In this document: one piece after another, positions 16,550-25,768 of the stretch
How positions within the stretch are numbered: position 1 is the first letter of the stretch
Layout of the letters: each line of letters starts with the position of its first letter
NCBI RefSeq assembly: GCF_016429015.1
Contig: NZ_JAELTU010000047.1
Location: 1-45,394 of the forward strand
Source of the DNA: Rhizobium sp. ASV20
GTDB lineage: Bacteria; Pseudomonadota; Alphaproteobacteria; Rhizobiales; Rhizobiaceae
DNA: 45,394 nucleotides
Reading direction: 5' to 3'
Notes under the pieces: model-generated
Seen by the model: the letters and a program-made list of their open reading frames with translations, nothing else
Databases searched by the model: none
What the model was told of the DNA's origin: nothing
Translations under genes and position numbers: made by a program

Positions 16550-17445
16550 TGGCTGCGGTTCCTGCACAAAAAGTCGAGATGATCCCGATCAATAGGATTA
16601 CGGTGGTAAATCCGCGTATTCGTAACAAGAAACACTTCAAGGAAATCATCGCAAATATTGGGCAGATTGGACTGAAACGCCCGATCACGGTGACGCGCCG
16701 TATGGAGGCCAGCGGACCTTTTTACGATCTCGTGTGCGGACAGGGGCGTCTTGAGGCGTTCAGAGCACTGGGACAACAGGAAGTACCAGCTCTTGTCGTC
16801 AATGCGAACAAGGAAGATTGCCTGGTCGCCAGCCTCGTTGAAAACTGCGCTCGTCGACAACATCGAGCAGTAGATCTTCTGCAGGATATTGGTGCAATGC
16901 ATGAGCGTGGTCATGGCGTTCCGGAAATTGCCCGTATGACCGGGCTTTCCGCTGAATATGTCTATGCCGTTGTGCGTTTGATCGAGAAGGGCGAGGAACG
17001 GCTACTAAGATCGGTGGAATCCGGCCAAATTCCATTCAGCGTCGCTGTGGAGATCGCCGACGCCGAAGATCACGATATTCAAGCCGCGCTTCAGTCCGCG
17101 TATGAGAAAAAGCTCTTGCGCGGTAAGAAATTAATGATTGCCAAGCGGATCGTCGAAATACGACGACGCCGTGGTAAAACGCTGAAATACGATACCTTCA
17201 CCCCCCGCCCGCGCCCTATTTCATCAGAGGCCTTGCTCAAGGCATTTGAAGACGACGTTGATCGCAAGCGCATGCTAATACGCCGTGCGGAGACCGCCAA
17301 AGCCCGCCTTACCTTTATTACGGCGGCCATTCGCAAACTCCTGGCGGATGCTCAATTCAATGCCATCTTGTCCGAAGAGGGATTTGCCTCACTTCCCGAA
17401 GCGTTGGCAGCGAAGCTCCAAGCAGAAGGAGGATCATCCCGATGA
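16546..17445 (+). CDS. ParB-like protein 1
   Basis: 299 residues. A ParB/Srx N-terminal domain is visible: IPINRITVVNPR (13-24), GQGRLEAFRALG (65-76, the GERR-like box) and LVASLVENCARRQH (93-106). A helix-turn-helix follows (HGVPEIARMTGLSAEYV, near 119-135). ParB proteins bind a centromere-like site and clamp DNA using CTP. There is no parA gene in the window. The start overlaps the recombinase stop and the end overlaps the second ParB-like gene, so all three should be made together. GGAGG upstream serves the ATG pair at 16546/16549. The role with the recombinase is unknown. Confidence 0.87.
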   Translation: MMAAVPAQKVEMIPINRITVVNPRIRNKKHFKEIIANIGQIGLKRPITVTRRMEASGPFYDLVCGQGRLEAFRALGQQEVPALVVNANKEDCLVASLVENCARRQHRAVDLLQDIGAMHERGHGVPEIARMTGLSAEYVYAVVRLIEKGEERLLRSVESGQIPFSVAVEIADAEDHDIQAALQSAYEKKLLRGKKLMIAKRIVEIRRRRGKTLKYDTFTPRPRPISSEALLKAFEDDVDRKRMLIRRAETAKARLTFITAAIRKLLADAQFNAILSEEGFASLPEALAAKLQAEGGSSR

Positions 17446-18332
17446 AATCCCCTGTGTTTGGTTCATCTATTCCGTTGGCGTTCGAAAACATGAGCCTGCG
17501 AATACCGATAGCCGAAATTTTGCCTCTGAAGCAGCTATCGCCCGCTGCACTGAAGTCTGTGAAATATGGGCAAATAGCGGCTTCGATTGCTGAGGTAGGT
17601 ATCATCGAGCCCCCAGTCGTTATTCGGGACAGACGTCAGCCGGATAAATTTCATCTCTTGGACGGTCATGTCCGCCTCGACGTCCTTGCCAAGCGTGGCG
17701 AGACCGAAGTCGTTTGTCTGGTTGCCACCGAGGATGAGGCTTATACGTATAATCGTCGTATAAGTCGGCTAGCCACGATCCAGGAACATAAGATGATCCT
17801 GAAGGCTATTGAAAAGGGCGTGCCGGAGGAACGGCTGGCACGGGCGCTCAATGTGAACATTTCGAGCATTCGCCATAAGAAGAACTTGCTGGATGGGATG
17901 TGCGACGAGGCTATCGATATGCTCAAAGAAAAGCATGTTCCTATCAACACAATCGGCGAATTACGAAAAATGAAACCTATGCGGCAGATCGAGGCCGCTG
18001 GATTGATGGTCGTAATGAACAAGTTCTCGGTCAGCTATGCCAAGTCGCTGGTTGCCGCCAGCCCCGACTCTATGCTCGTGGCTCCAAAGAAAAAGATTGC
18101 TGGACTTAGCGAGGACCAAATCCTGCTTATGGAGCGGGAGTCGGCGACGCTTGATCGTGAGTTCAAAGCCATAGAGCATGGTTACGGCACCGATCATCTC
18201 GACCTCGTGCTCGCTGTTGGCTATGTGACGCGGATAATAAGCAATGCGAGGGTGGTACGCCACCTCGCGGAGTTTTATCCGGAGATACTATCCGAATTCA
18301 CCAAGATGACCACAGTCCGCAGAGCCGCATAA
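17442..18332 (+). CDS. ParB-like protein 2 (RepB C-terminal type)
   Basis: 296 residues, with AGGAGG ten bases before the ATG. The ParB-like N-terminal domain has IPIAEILPLKQL (21-32), the box LLDGHVRLDVL (72-82) and YNRRISRLATIQEHKMI (103-119). A helix-turn-helix lies at about 126-148 (GVPEERLARALNVNISSIRHKKN). The C-terminal half is the kind found in rhizobial RepB partition proteins. It differs clearly from the preceding ParB-like protein, so this is not a recent duplication. Its start overlaps the upstream stop (ATGA). It is the third gene of the recombinase operon. Confidence 0.85.
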   Translation: MKSPVFGSSIPLAFENMSLRIPIAEILPLKQLSPAALKSVKYGQIAASIAEVGIIEPPVVIRDRRQPDKFHLLDGHVRLDVLAKRGETEVVCLVATEDEAYTYNRRISRLATIQEHKMILKAIEKGVPEERLARALNVNISSIRHKKNLLDGMCDEAIDMLKEKHVPINTIGELRKMKPMRQIEAAGLMVVMNKFSVSYAKSLVAASPDSMLVAPKKKIAGLSEDQILLMERESATLDREFKAIEHGYGTDHLDLVLAVGYVTRIISNARVVRHLAEFYPEILSEFTKMTTVRRAA

Positions 18333-18435
18333 CCGCTATTGGTGCTCCAAAGGACACCACGACCGTGCAGCTCTTCCATGATTTCCGCTTGTATCTTCAA
18401 GAGCGCGGATGTCGTCACGTCCGTGAAACCCATGG

Positions 18436-19092
18436 TTATTTCTCAGAGCCTGACAGCCAGAGGTCTGTCGCGGCCTTCTCTACGATCTTGCGTACCGTTG
18501 ATCGATCAAGGTCTGGAAACAAGGTTTCCGCCAGCGCCTCTCGCTTGGCGGCACTAATTTTCGGGGCGAGAAAGCGAGCATCGGCCATCAGCTTTTTGAC
18601 ATAGGGAGCCAGCCGCTTCTTTTCTTCGGCCTCACGGCTCCTGGCGTCAGCCTCTTGCATTTGAGCGAAAACCTCTGACTGCGCTTGATGACGAGCTTCC
18701 GCAAGTTCGTCGGCTTCAATATCGAATTCGTCGAACCAGTCAGCCGTCTCGACAATTCCATGAAGGATACCGTCTGCCATCAGTCCGAGCACAAGACGGG
18801 ATGATAGACCGTCCTTATCACGGTATTTCGCCACCAGCTTCTTCATGTCGCGGTCCAGCTCTTCCACTTCGAAGTGCGCTTCGGTCTCTTCTTTGGCGTC
18901 GAATTGGGTCAGCAACATGTAGATCAAACGAGGCCGAAGGTGCTTGACGAGAGAAGGGAAAGTATCGCCGTCTATGGCGACTGCTGGCAGGTTTTCGCTT
19001 GCCAGTATGGTTTCGAGGATCATCGAACCGCAGGCATCAGCGGCCTCGCGGACTTCTTTTGCTATTTTATCGAGATCAGCGCTTTCGGTCAT
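18436..19092 (-). CDS. Unknown acidic helical protein
   Basis: 218 residues from the ATG at 19092 (MTESADLDKI), which has GAGGGG four bases upstream; four more codons are open before it. It is rich in charged helices, with a coiled-coil-like stretch (ARHQAQSEVFAQMQEADARSREAEEKKR cut across 145-175) and a conserved-looking end PKISAAKREALAETLFPDLD. I do not recognise a family. It converges with the recombinase operon, leaving about 100 bases between stops. Confidence 0.65.
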   Translation of the reverse strand: MTESADLDKIAKEVREAADACGSMILETILASENLPAVAIDGDTFPSLVKHLRPRLIYMLLTQFDAKEETEAHFEVEELDRDMKKLVAKYRDKDGLSSRLVLGLMADGILHGIVETADWFDEFDIEADELAEARHQAQSEVFAQMQEADARSREAEEKKRLAPYVKKLMADARFLAPKISAAKREALAETLFPDLDRSTVRKIVEKAATDLWLSGSEK

Positions 19093-19213
19093 GTATCCCC
19101 TCATTCAGCACCGGAGACGGTGTTCATCCTCGGCTATCCCGATTGCAGATGTTGCACTTCCCTTGGCCAGCTGCAATCTAGAATATACGAGCTAAACAAA
19201 GTTGGGGGCAATG

Positions 19214-19996
19214 ATGGAAGCTGACGAGGCTCTGAGAAGGATCAAATTGATCACGCCGATGTTGAGGCGAGACGTCGTGACGGCAGTCGCTTCTCATTCG
19301 GTGATGGAGGCCTGCAATGATGTAATCCCGTCAGGCATGAAAGGCATCCATACCGCATTCAATGAAACCTATGGCATTGTTCAAAACGCGCTTACCCTGA
19401 AACTGTCGATGGATATTGCCCGCATCTTTGATGTGGGCCAGAATCTCAAGTTCCCTCCTGAGACACAGGAAAAGGCGTCCATCCAGGTGTTGGCAGCTCT
19501 GCTCCGGGTAACTGGCGTGACGGAGCGACTGGAAGCGGAAGCATCGAATTGGCTCCCAGGAATCGAGGATATCCGTAGCGACGAGGATAAAATCGCCTCA
19601 CCTGACGTTGTGGGAATGATGCAGACAATCGAGGCCGAGTATCAGGCTGGAGATCGGGAGATATGCCGCAAGACAATTGCCGCATATCTCGACGTAACGG
19701 CGCGTCTTTCAGCGGCAGGCTCCAAAGAGGAAACTGCAGTCAAGCGCATCCGTGACTTTCGCAATCGCCGGCTGGCACATTCGCTGTTCGACAAGGAGCC
19801 CGACGCTATACCGATGTACTCGGATCTTCATCTCCTCCTCGCTCTCGCTAAGGAAGCCGTGACACATGCCTCCCTTGCGGTAGAGGGATTGAACACCGAA
19901 TTCGACGAGCAGGCCAGTCGAGATCGTTCGACTGCGGAAGGATATGCTTCCTGTGTCCTCGACGGACTTCGGGCAGCGGCAAATCGTGACATCTGA
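19214..19996 (+). CDS. AbiU2-like HEPN protein
   Basis: 260 residues. An all-helical protein with the HEPN ribonuclease signature R-N-R-R-L-A-H (R183 to H189) inside DFRNRRLAHSLF. The overall length and motif position match the AbiU2-like HEPN group, named after an abortive-infection factor. HEPN proteins cut RNA on activation by phage or a partner. GGGGG at 19204-19208 favours the ATG at 19214 (or 19211). No obvious antitoxin is fused to it. Its neighbours are another unknown protein and a CoiA-like nuclease, which is consistent with a defence cluster. Confidence 0.7.
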   Translation: MEADEALRRIKLITPMLRRDVVTAVASHSVMEACNDVIPSGMKGIHTAFNETYGIVQNALTLKLSMDIARIFDVGQNLKFPPETQEKASIQVLAALLRVTGVTERLEAEASNWLPGIEDIRSDEDKIASPDVVGMMQTIEAEYQAGDREICRKTIAAYLDVTARLSAAGSKEETAVKRIRDFRNRRLAHSLFDKEPDAIPMYSDLHLLLALAKEAVTHASLAVEGLNTEFDEQASRDRSTAEGYASCVLDGLRAAANRDI

Positions 19997-20116
19997 TCGC
20001 GTTCTTCAGTTCGATTGCGGCAAAAGGCCCGTTCTCCGTCCGTAGGCATCGCCGCGGGTACTAGCGAGCTTTTATTACTTCCGGAGATCGTTAGCCCGGG
20101 CTAGGTTTTCACGCTG

Positions 20117-22072
20117 ATGGCAACGAAGATCACCATTGCTGACCTATTCCCCGACGACGAGGGTATGATCCTCGTCGCCAAAGACGCCGTCGACGGATCG
20201 CCTCGACATATCTCCCAGGTCATCAATGGCGCTGCCTGTGGATGCGTCTGCTTCGGATGCGGCAGGCGACTGATCGCCAGAAACGGCGGCGATCCTGTTG
20301 TTCGGGCGCACTCCTTCGCCCATCGACCAGAGGACATGGTGGTCGACTGCACATCTTCTGGAGAAACGGCACTCCACATCCGGGCGAAGGAGATTATCGC
20401 CCGGCATTGCCGCGTCACCTTGCCCGAGACGTCTGTGCTGGATCTCGACGGGAAACGTCTTGTGGTCTCGCCTGAGCGGTCCATCGATCTCACTGCCGTC
20501 CATCTGGAGACCGCTGAAGGGGAAGTCATTCCCGACGTAGTGGCTACCATGCCCGATGGACGTCGGCTCTTTATCGAGATCGCCAACACCCACCCTTGTC
20601 CGCCGGAAAAGATCGGGAAGCTGGACGCCATGGGCGTGGATGTCTTGGAGATCGACGTGTCGCGATACCGGAGCTATACCCTCGATGACCTGGACGAAAT
20701 CATTCTGGACGTTGCGAAACGCAAGCTCATCCACAGTGCCGCCGTCAAGGCCCTGGTTGCGAAGCTCGCGGAAGAGAGGCGTCGACAGGACGAAACAAAG
20801 CTCGCGGAGGCGGAGCGCCTTGTTGCAGTCTACCGTGATCCGATGATCCGAAATCATATGAAAGCTCAGGCACAAGTCGACGAATTGGTTTCACTCGGCT
20901 TTTCGGATTTTCTTGACCTCGATGATGACCGACCATCGGCGTTCATCGTTTATCGCCGACAATGGCAAGCGGTAGTGTTTGACCGCCTATTCAAGGCGCG
21001 GTCTTCGGTAGCAATAGGCGCGATGGACGTCGTCAATAGTTTTTCGAAAGGCGGCTGGCCAAAGAAGGAGATCGTCTACACGAAATCAGAGTATTCGCAG
21101 TGGATCGCGGCGAATGTTGCCGAGGAATTCAAGTCTCCTTACGAGGAAATCCTAGCCTACCTGAAACGGCTGCAGAAGGCGGGGGCCGTTTATCAGATAC
21201 CTGGCAAGCGTTTCGCGATGTCCCATGATCTCTGCGAACGGATCACCGCAGCGATCGAGAAGCTGAAGCTCCCGGAAAAACAGAGAAAGCAGCTGCTCGC
21301 AGCGTACCGGGGCATAGGAGCGCTCATGCGTCCGGAGGATGGGACCCTTCCGGACTTCGATATCTGGCTGGAGAGCCGTGCGGGATACTTCGGGCTGACC
21401 GTGGACGAACTCCTTGCCGATGCAGACGGGGACTTTGACGAACTGATCGACCAGGTCGACGGGGTCAAGGAAATGATCATCGCCATGCAGGGGTTCCAGG
21501 ACGTCGAACCGCCCGACGAGATGGCTGGCCTACCGATGGGTGGCCTGATCAACCGCCTCGGGCTTGCCCGCCTCGAGGTCGAGGAGCGGGTGGAATCCGC
21601 GCAGGCCGCCCGTTTGAAACGTGAAGAAGAAGCGCACGCTGCTCGTTTAAAAAGGGAAGCTGATGAACGTGTCGCCGAGATCATCGAGGCGGCCGAATGG
21701 GAATTCGATGACGCAAGTCCCTGGCTGGCGACACCACTGTCTGAACACGGCGGCAAGACACCCCTCGCGCTGACTGCCGAAGGTCCTGACGGCCTCAAGA
21801 AGGTACACGCCGTCATCCAGAGAATACGAGATGACAAGCGGGAGTTAAATCGCGCGGACGACCTTCGAAAGACAATGGTCGGCCGCCTCTACGACGCAGT
21901 CTATGATCGTATCCCACGACGGGACCTGGCGGATCTTTGGCTAATGCAGTCATGGCCGAAGCTGGGCGGCGTCAGAGCCACGGAATACTGCGTGGATGAG
22001 AAAACGCTAAAGCTATGTCTGGAAGTCCTGGAAGAGTTCGTCTCCAACGATCGGAAACAGGGCCGTCGCTGA
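20117..22072 (+). CDS. CoiA-like zinc-finger/nuclease protein
   Basis: 651 residues. The N-terminus has a treble-clef-like zinc site (C45, C48, H65, H69: CFGC...RAHSFAH). After it comes TALHIRAKEII (84-94, H87 and K91), the strand EVIPDVVA (D140) and LFIEIANTH (E154). This resembles the PD-(D/E)XK-like domain of competence protein CoiA and of related nucleases; the lysine of the E-x-K pair is replaced by alanine, which is a variation to note. The remaining 450 residues are helical, with a coiled coil near 490-530 (RLEVEERVESAQAARLKREE). It probably acts on DNA. The function could be defence or recombination; the family call is moderate. Confidence 0.62.
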   Translation: MATKITIADLFPDDEGMILVAKDAVDGSPRHISQVINGAACGCVCFGCGRRLIARNGGDPVVRAHSFAHRPEDMVVDCTSSGETALHIRAKEIIARHCRVTLPETSVLDLDGKRLVVSPERSIDLTAVHLETAEGEVIPDVVATMPDGRRLFIEIANTHPCPPEKIGKLDAMGVDVLEIDVSRYRSYTLDDLDEIILDVAKRKLIHSAAVKALVAKLAEERRRQDETKLAEAERLVAVYRDPMIRNHMKAQAQVDELVSLGFSDFLDLDDDRPSAFIVYRRQWQAVVFDRLFKARSSVAIGAMDVVNSFSKGGWPKKEIVYTKSEYSQWIAANVAEEFKSPYEEILAYLKRLQKAGAVYQIPGKRFAMSHDLCERITAAIEKLKLPEKQRKQLLAAYRGIGALMRPEDGTLPDFDIWLESRAGYFGLTVDELLADADGDFDELIDQVDGVKEMIIAMQGFQDVEPPDEMAGLPMGGLINRLGLARLEVEERVESAQAARLKREEEAHAARLKREADERVAEIIEAAEWEFDDASPWLATPLSEHGGKTPLALTAEGPDGLKKVHAVIQRIRDDKRELNRADDLRKTMVGRLYDAVYDRIPRRDLADLWLMQSWPKLGGVRATEYCVDEKTLKLCLEVLEEFVSNDRKQGRR

Positions 22073-22166
22073 TCTTTTTGGCGTACCCCCGCTTTTCAGA
22101 GGATAGTCGATCGCGCGGTCAACATGGTAGTGAAGCAATCCGTTCTGCAATTTTAAGAGGCCGTGA

Positions 22167-23231
22167 ATGAGCTTTCTGAAGCAAAGGGTGAAGCTTCTAC
22201 CGTTCGAGATGCGTGACTCCAAAACACGAAAGGCAGTCTTCCGCGAGGCAGGGAAGACGTACACGAAGTGGGAAAACGAGCTGACTGACAGACCGGGTGC
22301 GATCTCCCTGTTGATGGAGATGGCTTTCAATGCCGGGATGGCACACTCCAGCGAGGCGTCTAATTTCGGCAATACCGATGCTGTCCCCACCGTTGCGAGA
22401 ATGCACGACATCGACGTCCCCTCGCTTTCACGCGATATTCTGGCAGATTTTCGGCGATATCAGGTGGGGCTCAGGGCGGACGGCACACCACCCAAACTCG
22501 AGGATTACGCTCTGGTGGTCGAACGTGGGCCGGGATTGCCAGGCCGTGCCGGACGGGATCGCTGGTATGAGCGTGGTGACAAATCCGATCATCCTCGTTC
22601 CACCAAGGCAATCGGCCCTTTGTTGAAGCTTGGTTTGTTCGAGAAGACCGTCTTCGCGTTTCCCGACGGGACGGAAACAGATGGCGTCATCATTACCGAA
22701 TGGGGTGCCGAACTCCTGTTGACAGGTTCAACCCCGAAACCGGAACACCGGCAAGCTGGCACGTCAAAGACACATGCAACCTTCCTTGCCCTGCGGGAAC
22801 ATCGGCCATTACCTCGAAAAGAGGGAATGATCACGGTATGGGATCTGGATTCGAAAGTGGCCGCGTTTGTGCTCGACCATCGCGTAAATGGAGTCGGCCG
22901 ACCGGAGCGGCTCGAAGGTGGTGCCTGCATTGAAGATATCGCCTATTTCCTGGAGATTCTTGAATATTCATCCGCTCACGGGTCAATAAAAAATTGGCGG
23001 CTTAATCGACCAAACCCGTACCTTGTGGGCAGCCCTCTATTCGACTGGCTATTGAATGAGCTTTTTGAAGCAGGAATTTTACTTTCCGAGGATGAGAACC
23101 AAATATTGATATCCGAATGGGGATACGAGCTTATCCGCACTGGCGAGACTTCCACTCCCGAGCGAAGGGTTGGGGGGAGATCCTCGACCCATCGGGAATA
23201 CCAGACAGTACTTGGACGACATGCCCGATGA
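22167..23231 (+). CDS. Unknown protein with internal duplication
   Basis: 354 residues; AGAGG precedes the ATG. Two segments repeat: ITEWGAELLLTG...PEHRQAG.SKTHATF (about 170-205) and ISEWGYELIRTG...PERRVGG.SSTHREY (about 315-345). Each is preceded by a helical block ending in a short hydrophobic strand, which fits two tandem winged-helix-like units. I do not recognise the family. It lies 94 bases downstream of the CoiA-like gene on the same strand and may work with it. Confidence 0.65.
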   Translation: MSFLKQRVKLLPFEMRDSKTRKAVFREAGKTYTKWENELTDRPGAISLLMEMAFNAGMAHSSEASNFGNTDAVPTVARMHDIDVPSLSRDILADFRRYQVGLRADGTPPKLEDYALVVERGPGLPGRAGRDRWYERGDKSDHPRSTKAIGPLLKLGLFEKTVFAFPDGTETDGVIITEWGAELLLTGSTPKPEHRQAGTSKTHATFLALREHRPLPRKEGMITVWDLDSKVAAFVLDHRVNGVGRPERLEGGACIEDIAYFLEILEYSSAHGSIKNWRLNRPNPYLVGSPLFDWLLNELFEAGILLSEDENQILISEWGYELIRTGETSTPERRVGGRSSTHREYQTVLGRHAR

Positions 23232-23520
23232 TGACGCTCCAGTACCCGGTATAAGTCCGCCGCGAAGCCGGAGACGTTGAAGCTCGACGAAGTTGGTCAC
23301 CGCTAGTAACCAGGCGGCAGCCGAAGGCATCCAAAGCGCCGAAAATGGGGTAATCTCCCCCTCTAAAATTCCCGAAAATCTAAACTGTTTGCTGGAGTTT
23401 GCGGGAGCGGCGGCGATCCACGCCAATGCTCATCGCGCTCGGTGGCCAAGATCGGCCCTCTTGAGCGGCGATGATCACACCCTCCTTTGTCGGAGGGCTT
23501 CGATCTTGGGGGATTAGTCG

Positions 23521-24267
23521 ATGAGAAACAAAATTATTCCGGCGCTGTTGATCTGGTCATTATTTGCCTCGGGCGCTGGAGCTGCCGAATTCGACATCAA
23601 CGGTATGAAACTCGGCATGAACGCCGATCAGGTAATTGCCAAGTACCAGGAACTCCGACCAGACGGGCAGTACAGTTTCTCGAAATGGAAGCTCCCCGAG
23701 GGCTCCGAATGGGTTGCGAACGGCACGACGCTCTACAATGATCTGAGCCGCCCAGACGATATGGAACATGAACGGATGAATTTCGCGTTCACGGGTCTCG
23801 GCAGCGGAAACAAACTGTTTGCTGTACGCCGCGAGCTGAAGTTCAGACCGTCCGAACGTCCGTCAACCGAGTCTGTGTATGCCGCCGCGGTGCAGAAGTA
23901 TGGGGAACCCTCAGTCATGGGGAAAAGCGAAACCGCAATCTGGGCGGCGTGGAAATTTAGCGCCGTTGATGCCTCTGCCGACAGGCTCAAGTCTTCGCGC
24001 AGTTGCATTGGCAGGTCAGATTTTCCCGTCGGTCTCGACGACCACACGGCAAAGAAGGCCGTAACGAGTGCGGCATTCTGTGGCCTGTATATTGAATTTG
24101 CCGTTCACGGTGATCCAACGGGGCTCGCCAATGATCTCGACATGGGCATGATGAACCATCTTGATCTTGCCCGGGACTTCGACACTGACAATCAGGATGC
24201 AAGGAAACGGATTGACACTGCGAAGGCGACGAACACGAAGAGTGCGGCACCAGCTCCTCGGCTTTAA
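23521..24267 (+). CDS. Exported protein of unknown function
   Basis: 248 residues. A signal peptide is clear (MRNKIIPALLIWSLFASGAGAAE broken at about residue 22, Ala-x-Ala). GGGGG lies ten bases before the ATG. The mature part starts with FDINGMKLGMNADQV, a pattern common in periplasmic proteins of alphaproteobacteria, and has two cysteines (near 160 and 182) that could form a disulfide. The low-complexity tail is Lys/Ala/Pro-rich. Function unknown. Confidence 0.72.
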   Translation: MRNKIIPALLIWSLFASGAGAAEFDINGMKLGMNADQVIAKYQELRPDGQYSFSKWKLPEGSEWVANGTTLYNDLSRPDDMEHERMNFAFTGLGSGNKLFAVRRELKFRPSERPSTESVYAAAVQKYGEPSVMGKSETAIWAAWKFSAVDASADRLKSSRSCIGRSDFPVGLDDHTAKKAVTSAAFCGLYIEFAVHGDPTGLANDLDMGMMNHLDLARDFDTDNQDARKRIDTAKATNTKSAAPAPRL

Positions 24268-24320
24268 AGCGGACGCCAAGGAAAACGAGACGTCGCCCCT
24301 GATGAGGATCTGCTGTCTGC

Positions 24321-24926
24321 CTAATCTATGGTGGACAGCAATCGTATGATGGCGTTGACCCCGGTCCGTGCTTTCATCTTTTCAATCCTATGTTCGACCG
24401 TCCGTGGCGATAGCTCGATGGCAGCGCCGATCTCTCGGGCTGACAACCCTTCGCGCAGTAGCTGTAGGACTGAAAGGTCGATGTCATCGAAACGGGTCGG
24501 CTGCCCCACACTTGAAATCGAGTGGATTTCTGACAGAACAACGCACCAGTGTCCTTCTCTGGACGTATCCGGGACGATCAGTTGATTGGCGACAATCCTG
24601 ACGTCATGGATTTTCTCGTCGATCTTAGCGAAGCTCGGCCGCCCGATCTCGACCGACTTTTTGCAGACATCGACGACGTGACGCTCGACATAGGTCCTTC
24701 CCGAAAACCCGGAAAGGTTTCGGGTCCGTTGCAGTTGCCGGGAATCAAACAAAGTCGTCGGTATTCCATAGGTTCGGACAAACGTAATGCCCCAATCCTG
24801 CGGTGTCTTCGTCCGCATGTCGATGGTCGCCAGAACCATATTGATCCTGACTAGCTTCTCCACCGATCTTAAAATCGCATCGGCGGCCGCCACCTTGCCG
24901 GCGTTACTCACCCAAGCATCGGTCAT
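24321..24926 (-). CDS. LuxR-type transcriptional regulator
   Basis: 201 residues from the ATG at 24926 (MTDAWVSNAG); a TTG at 24965 is an alternative start. The C-terminus is a LuxR/NarL-type helix-turn-helix: LSVLQLLREGLSAREIGAAI followed by ELSPRTVEHRIEKM. The N-terminal 140 residues resemble a PAS-like sensing domain, but not clearly an acyl-homoserine-lactone domain or a response-regulator receiver. Its target is unknown; it converges with the exported protein gene and is divergent from the resolvase. Confidence 0.8.
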   Translation of the reverse strand: MTDAWVSNAGKVAAADAILRSVEKLVRINMVLATIDMRTKTPQDWGITFVRTYGIPTTLFDSRQLQRTRNLSGFSGRTYVERHVVDVCKKSVEIGRPSFAKIDEKIHDVRIVANQLIVPDTSREGHWCVVLSEIHSISSVGQPTRFDDIDLSVLQLLREGLSAREIGAAIELSPRTVEHRIEKMKARTGVNAIIRLLSTID

Positions 24927-25019
24927 AAGCCTGGCGAGGTCTCTGAATTTGAGACACGATTTCAATGGAAATCAGTCCTGGCGCGGATTCTACAGCCAAG
25001 GCTATCATTGGACGAAAAC

Positions 25020-25128
25020 GAACGTTTTTGTCACGACCGAAAACGGAATTTGTTCGATGCACAACCTCCCGTCACCACTTCAAAATCATTGAAATAGCGA
25101 TCCGAATGCCTGGCCCACAAAAACGTTC
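25020..25128. repeat. 12-bp inverted repeat upstream of the resolvase
   Basis: GAACGTTTTTGT (25020-25031) and its exact complement ACAAAAACGTTC (25117-25128) flank 85 bases. Small serine resolvases usually act at res sites of inverted 12-bp subsites located just upstream of their own gene, which starts here at 25178. This is a candidate res or regulatory site. Confidence 0.4.
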
Positions 25129-25177
25129 CTTTCTGTCAAGCCAGCGGCGCTATTATAAGATGTCGGAGTGACTATCG

Positions 25178-25768
25178 ATGGCGCGCATTGGCTATGCCAG
25201 GGTTTCAACGCACGATCAGTGTCTTGATTTACAGATGGATGCGCTCCGTTCTGCACATTGCGATAGGGTCTTCGAGGACAATGGTCTATCCGGCGCAGAC
25301 AAGAAACGCCCGGGTCTCGCGAAGGCCCTCAAGGCTCTCGGCCCGGGCGACACATTGGTGGTCTGGAGGCTGGATCGACTTGGCCGCTCCATCAGCCATC
25401 TTATTGAGATCGTCGGCAAACTGCATGGCCGTCGTATCGAATTCCAGTCGTTGACCGAAGGCATCGATACCAACTCCGCCAGCGGGCGTCTGGTTTTTCA
25501 TATCATGGCTGCGATCTCGGAATTCGAGAGAGCGCTGATTAGCGAAAGAACGGCGGCCGGGATTGCGGCTGCCCGCGCCCGTGGTCAGCGCCATGGAAGG
25601 CGTCCTTCGCTGACCGACGCGCAATGCGAGGAAGCCTTCCGCGCCATCCACAGCGGAGGACGGAGCGAAGCCGATCTTGCCGTTCAGTACAAGGTCCATC
25701 CTCGAACGCTCAGACGTCGTATTGAGCGGATGTCACCCGCCTGGGTCACCGAAACTGCCTCAATATAA
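25178..25768 (+). CDS. Small serine resolvase/invertase
   Basis: 196 residues, complete. S10 in YARVSTHDQ is the nucleophile, followed by DNGLSGADKKRPGL, VWRLDRLGRS and the E-helix FHIMAAISEFERALISERT. The C-terminus contains the short helix-turn-helix (SEADLAVQYKVHPRTLRRRIERM). It matches the Tn3 resolvase/Hin family. It could resolve cointegrates or plasmid dimers, or invert DNA. It is preceded by an inverted repeat that may be its recombination site. Confidence 0.93.
   Translation: MARIGYARVSTHDQCLDLQMDALRSAHCDRVFEDNGLSGADKKRPGLAKALKALGPGDTLVVWRLDRLGRSISHLIEIVGKLHGRRIEFQSLTEGIDTNSASGRLVFHIMAAISEFERALISERTAAGIAAARARGQRHGRRPSLTDAQCEEAFRAIHSGGRSEADLAVQYKVHPRTLRRRIERMSPAWVTETASI

Noticed and set aside
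18365..18604. 79-codon plus-strand frame starting FHDFRLYLQERG
   Set aside because: It starts with a GTG lacking a ribosome site and mostly overlaps the better-supported gene on the minus strand.
23232..23520. Possible gene between 22167-23231 and 23521-24267
   Set aside because: No frame with a start and ribosome site; only a small CCCTCC/GGAGGG hairpin (23480-23497) is visible before the exported protein gene.
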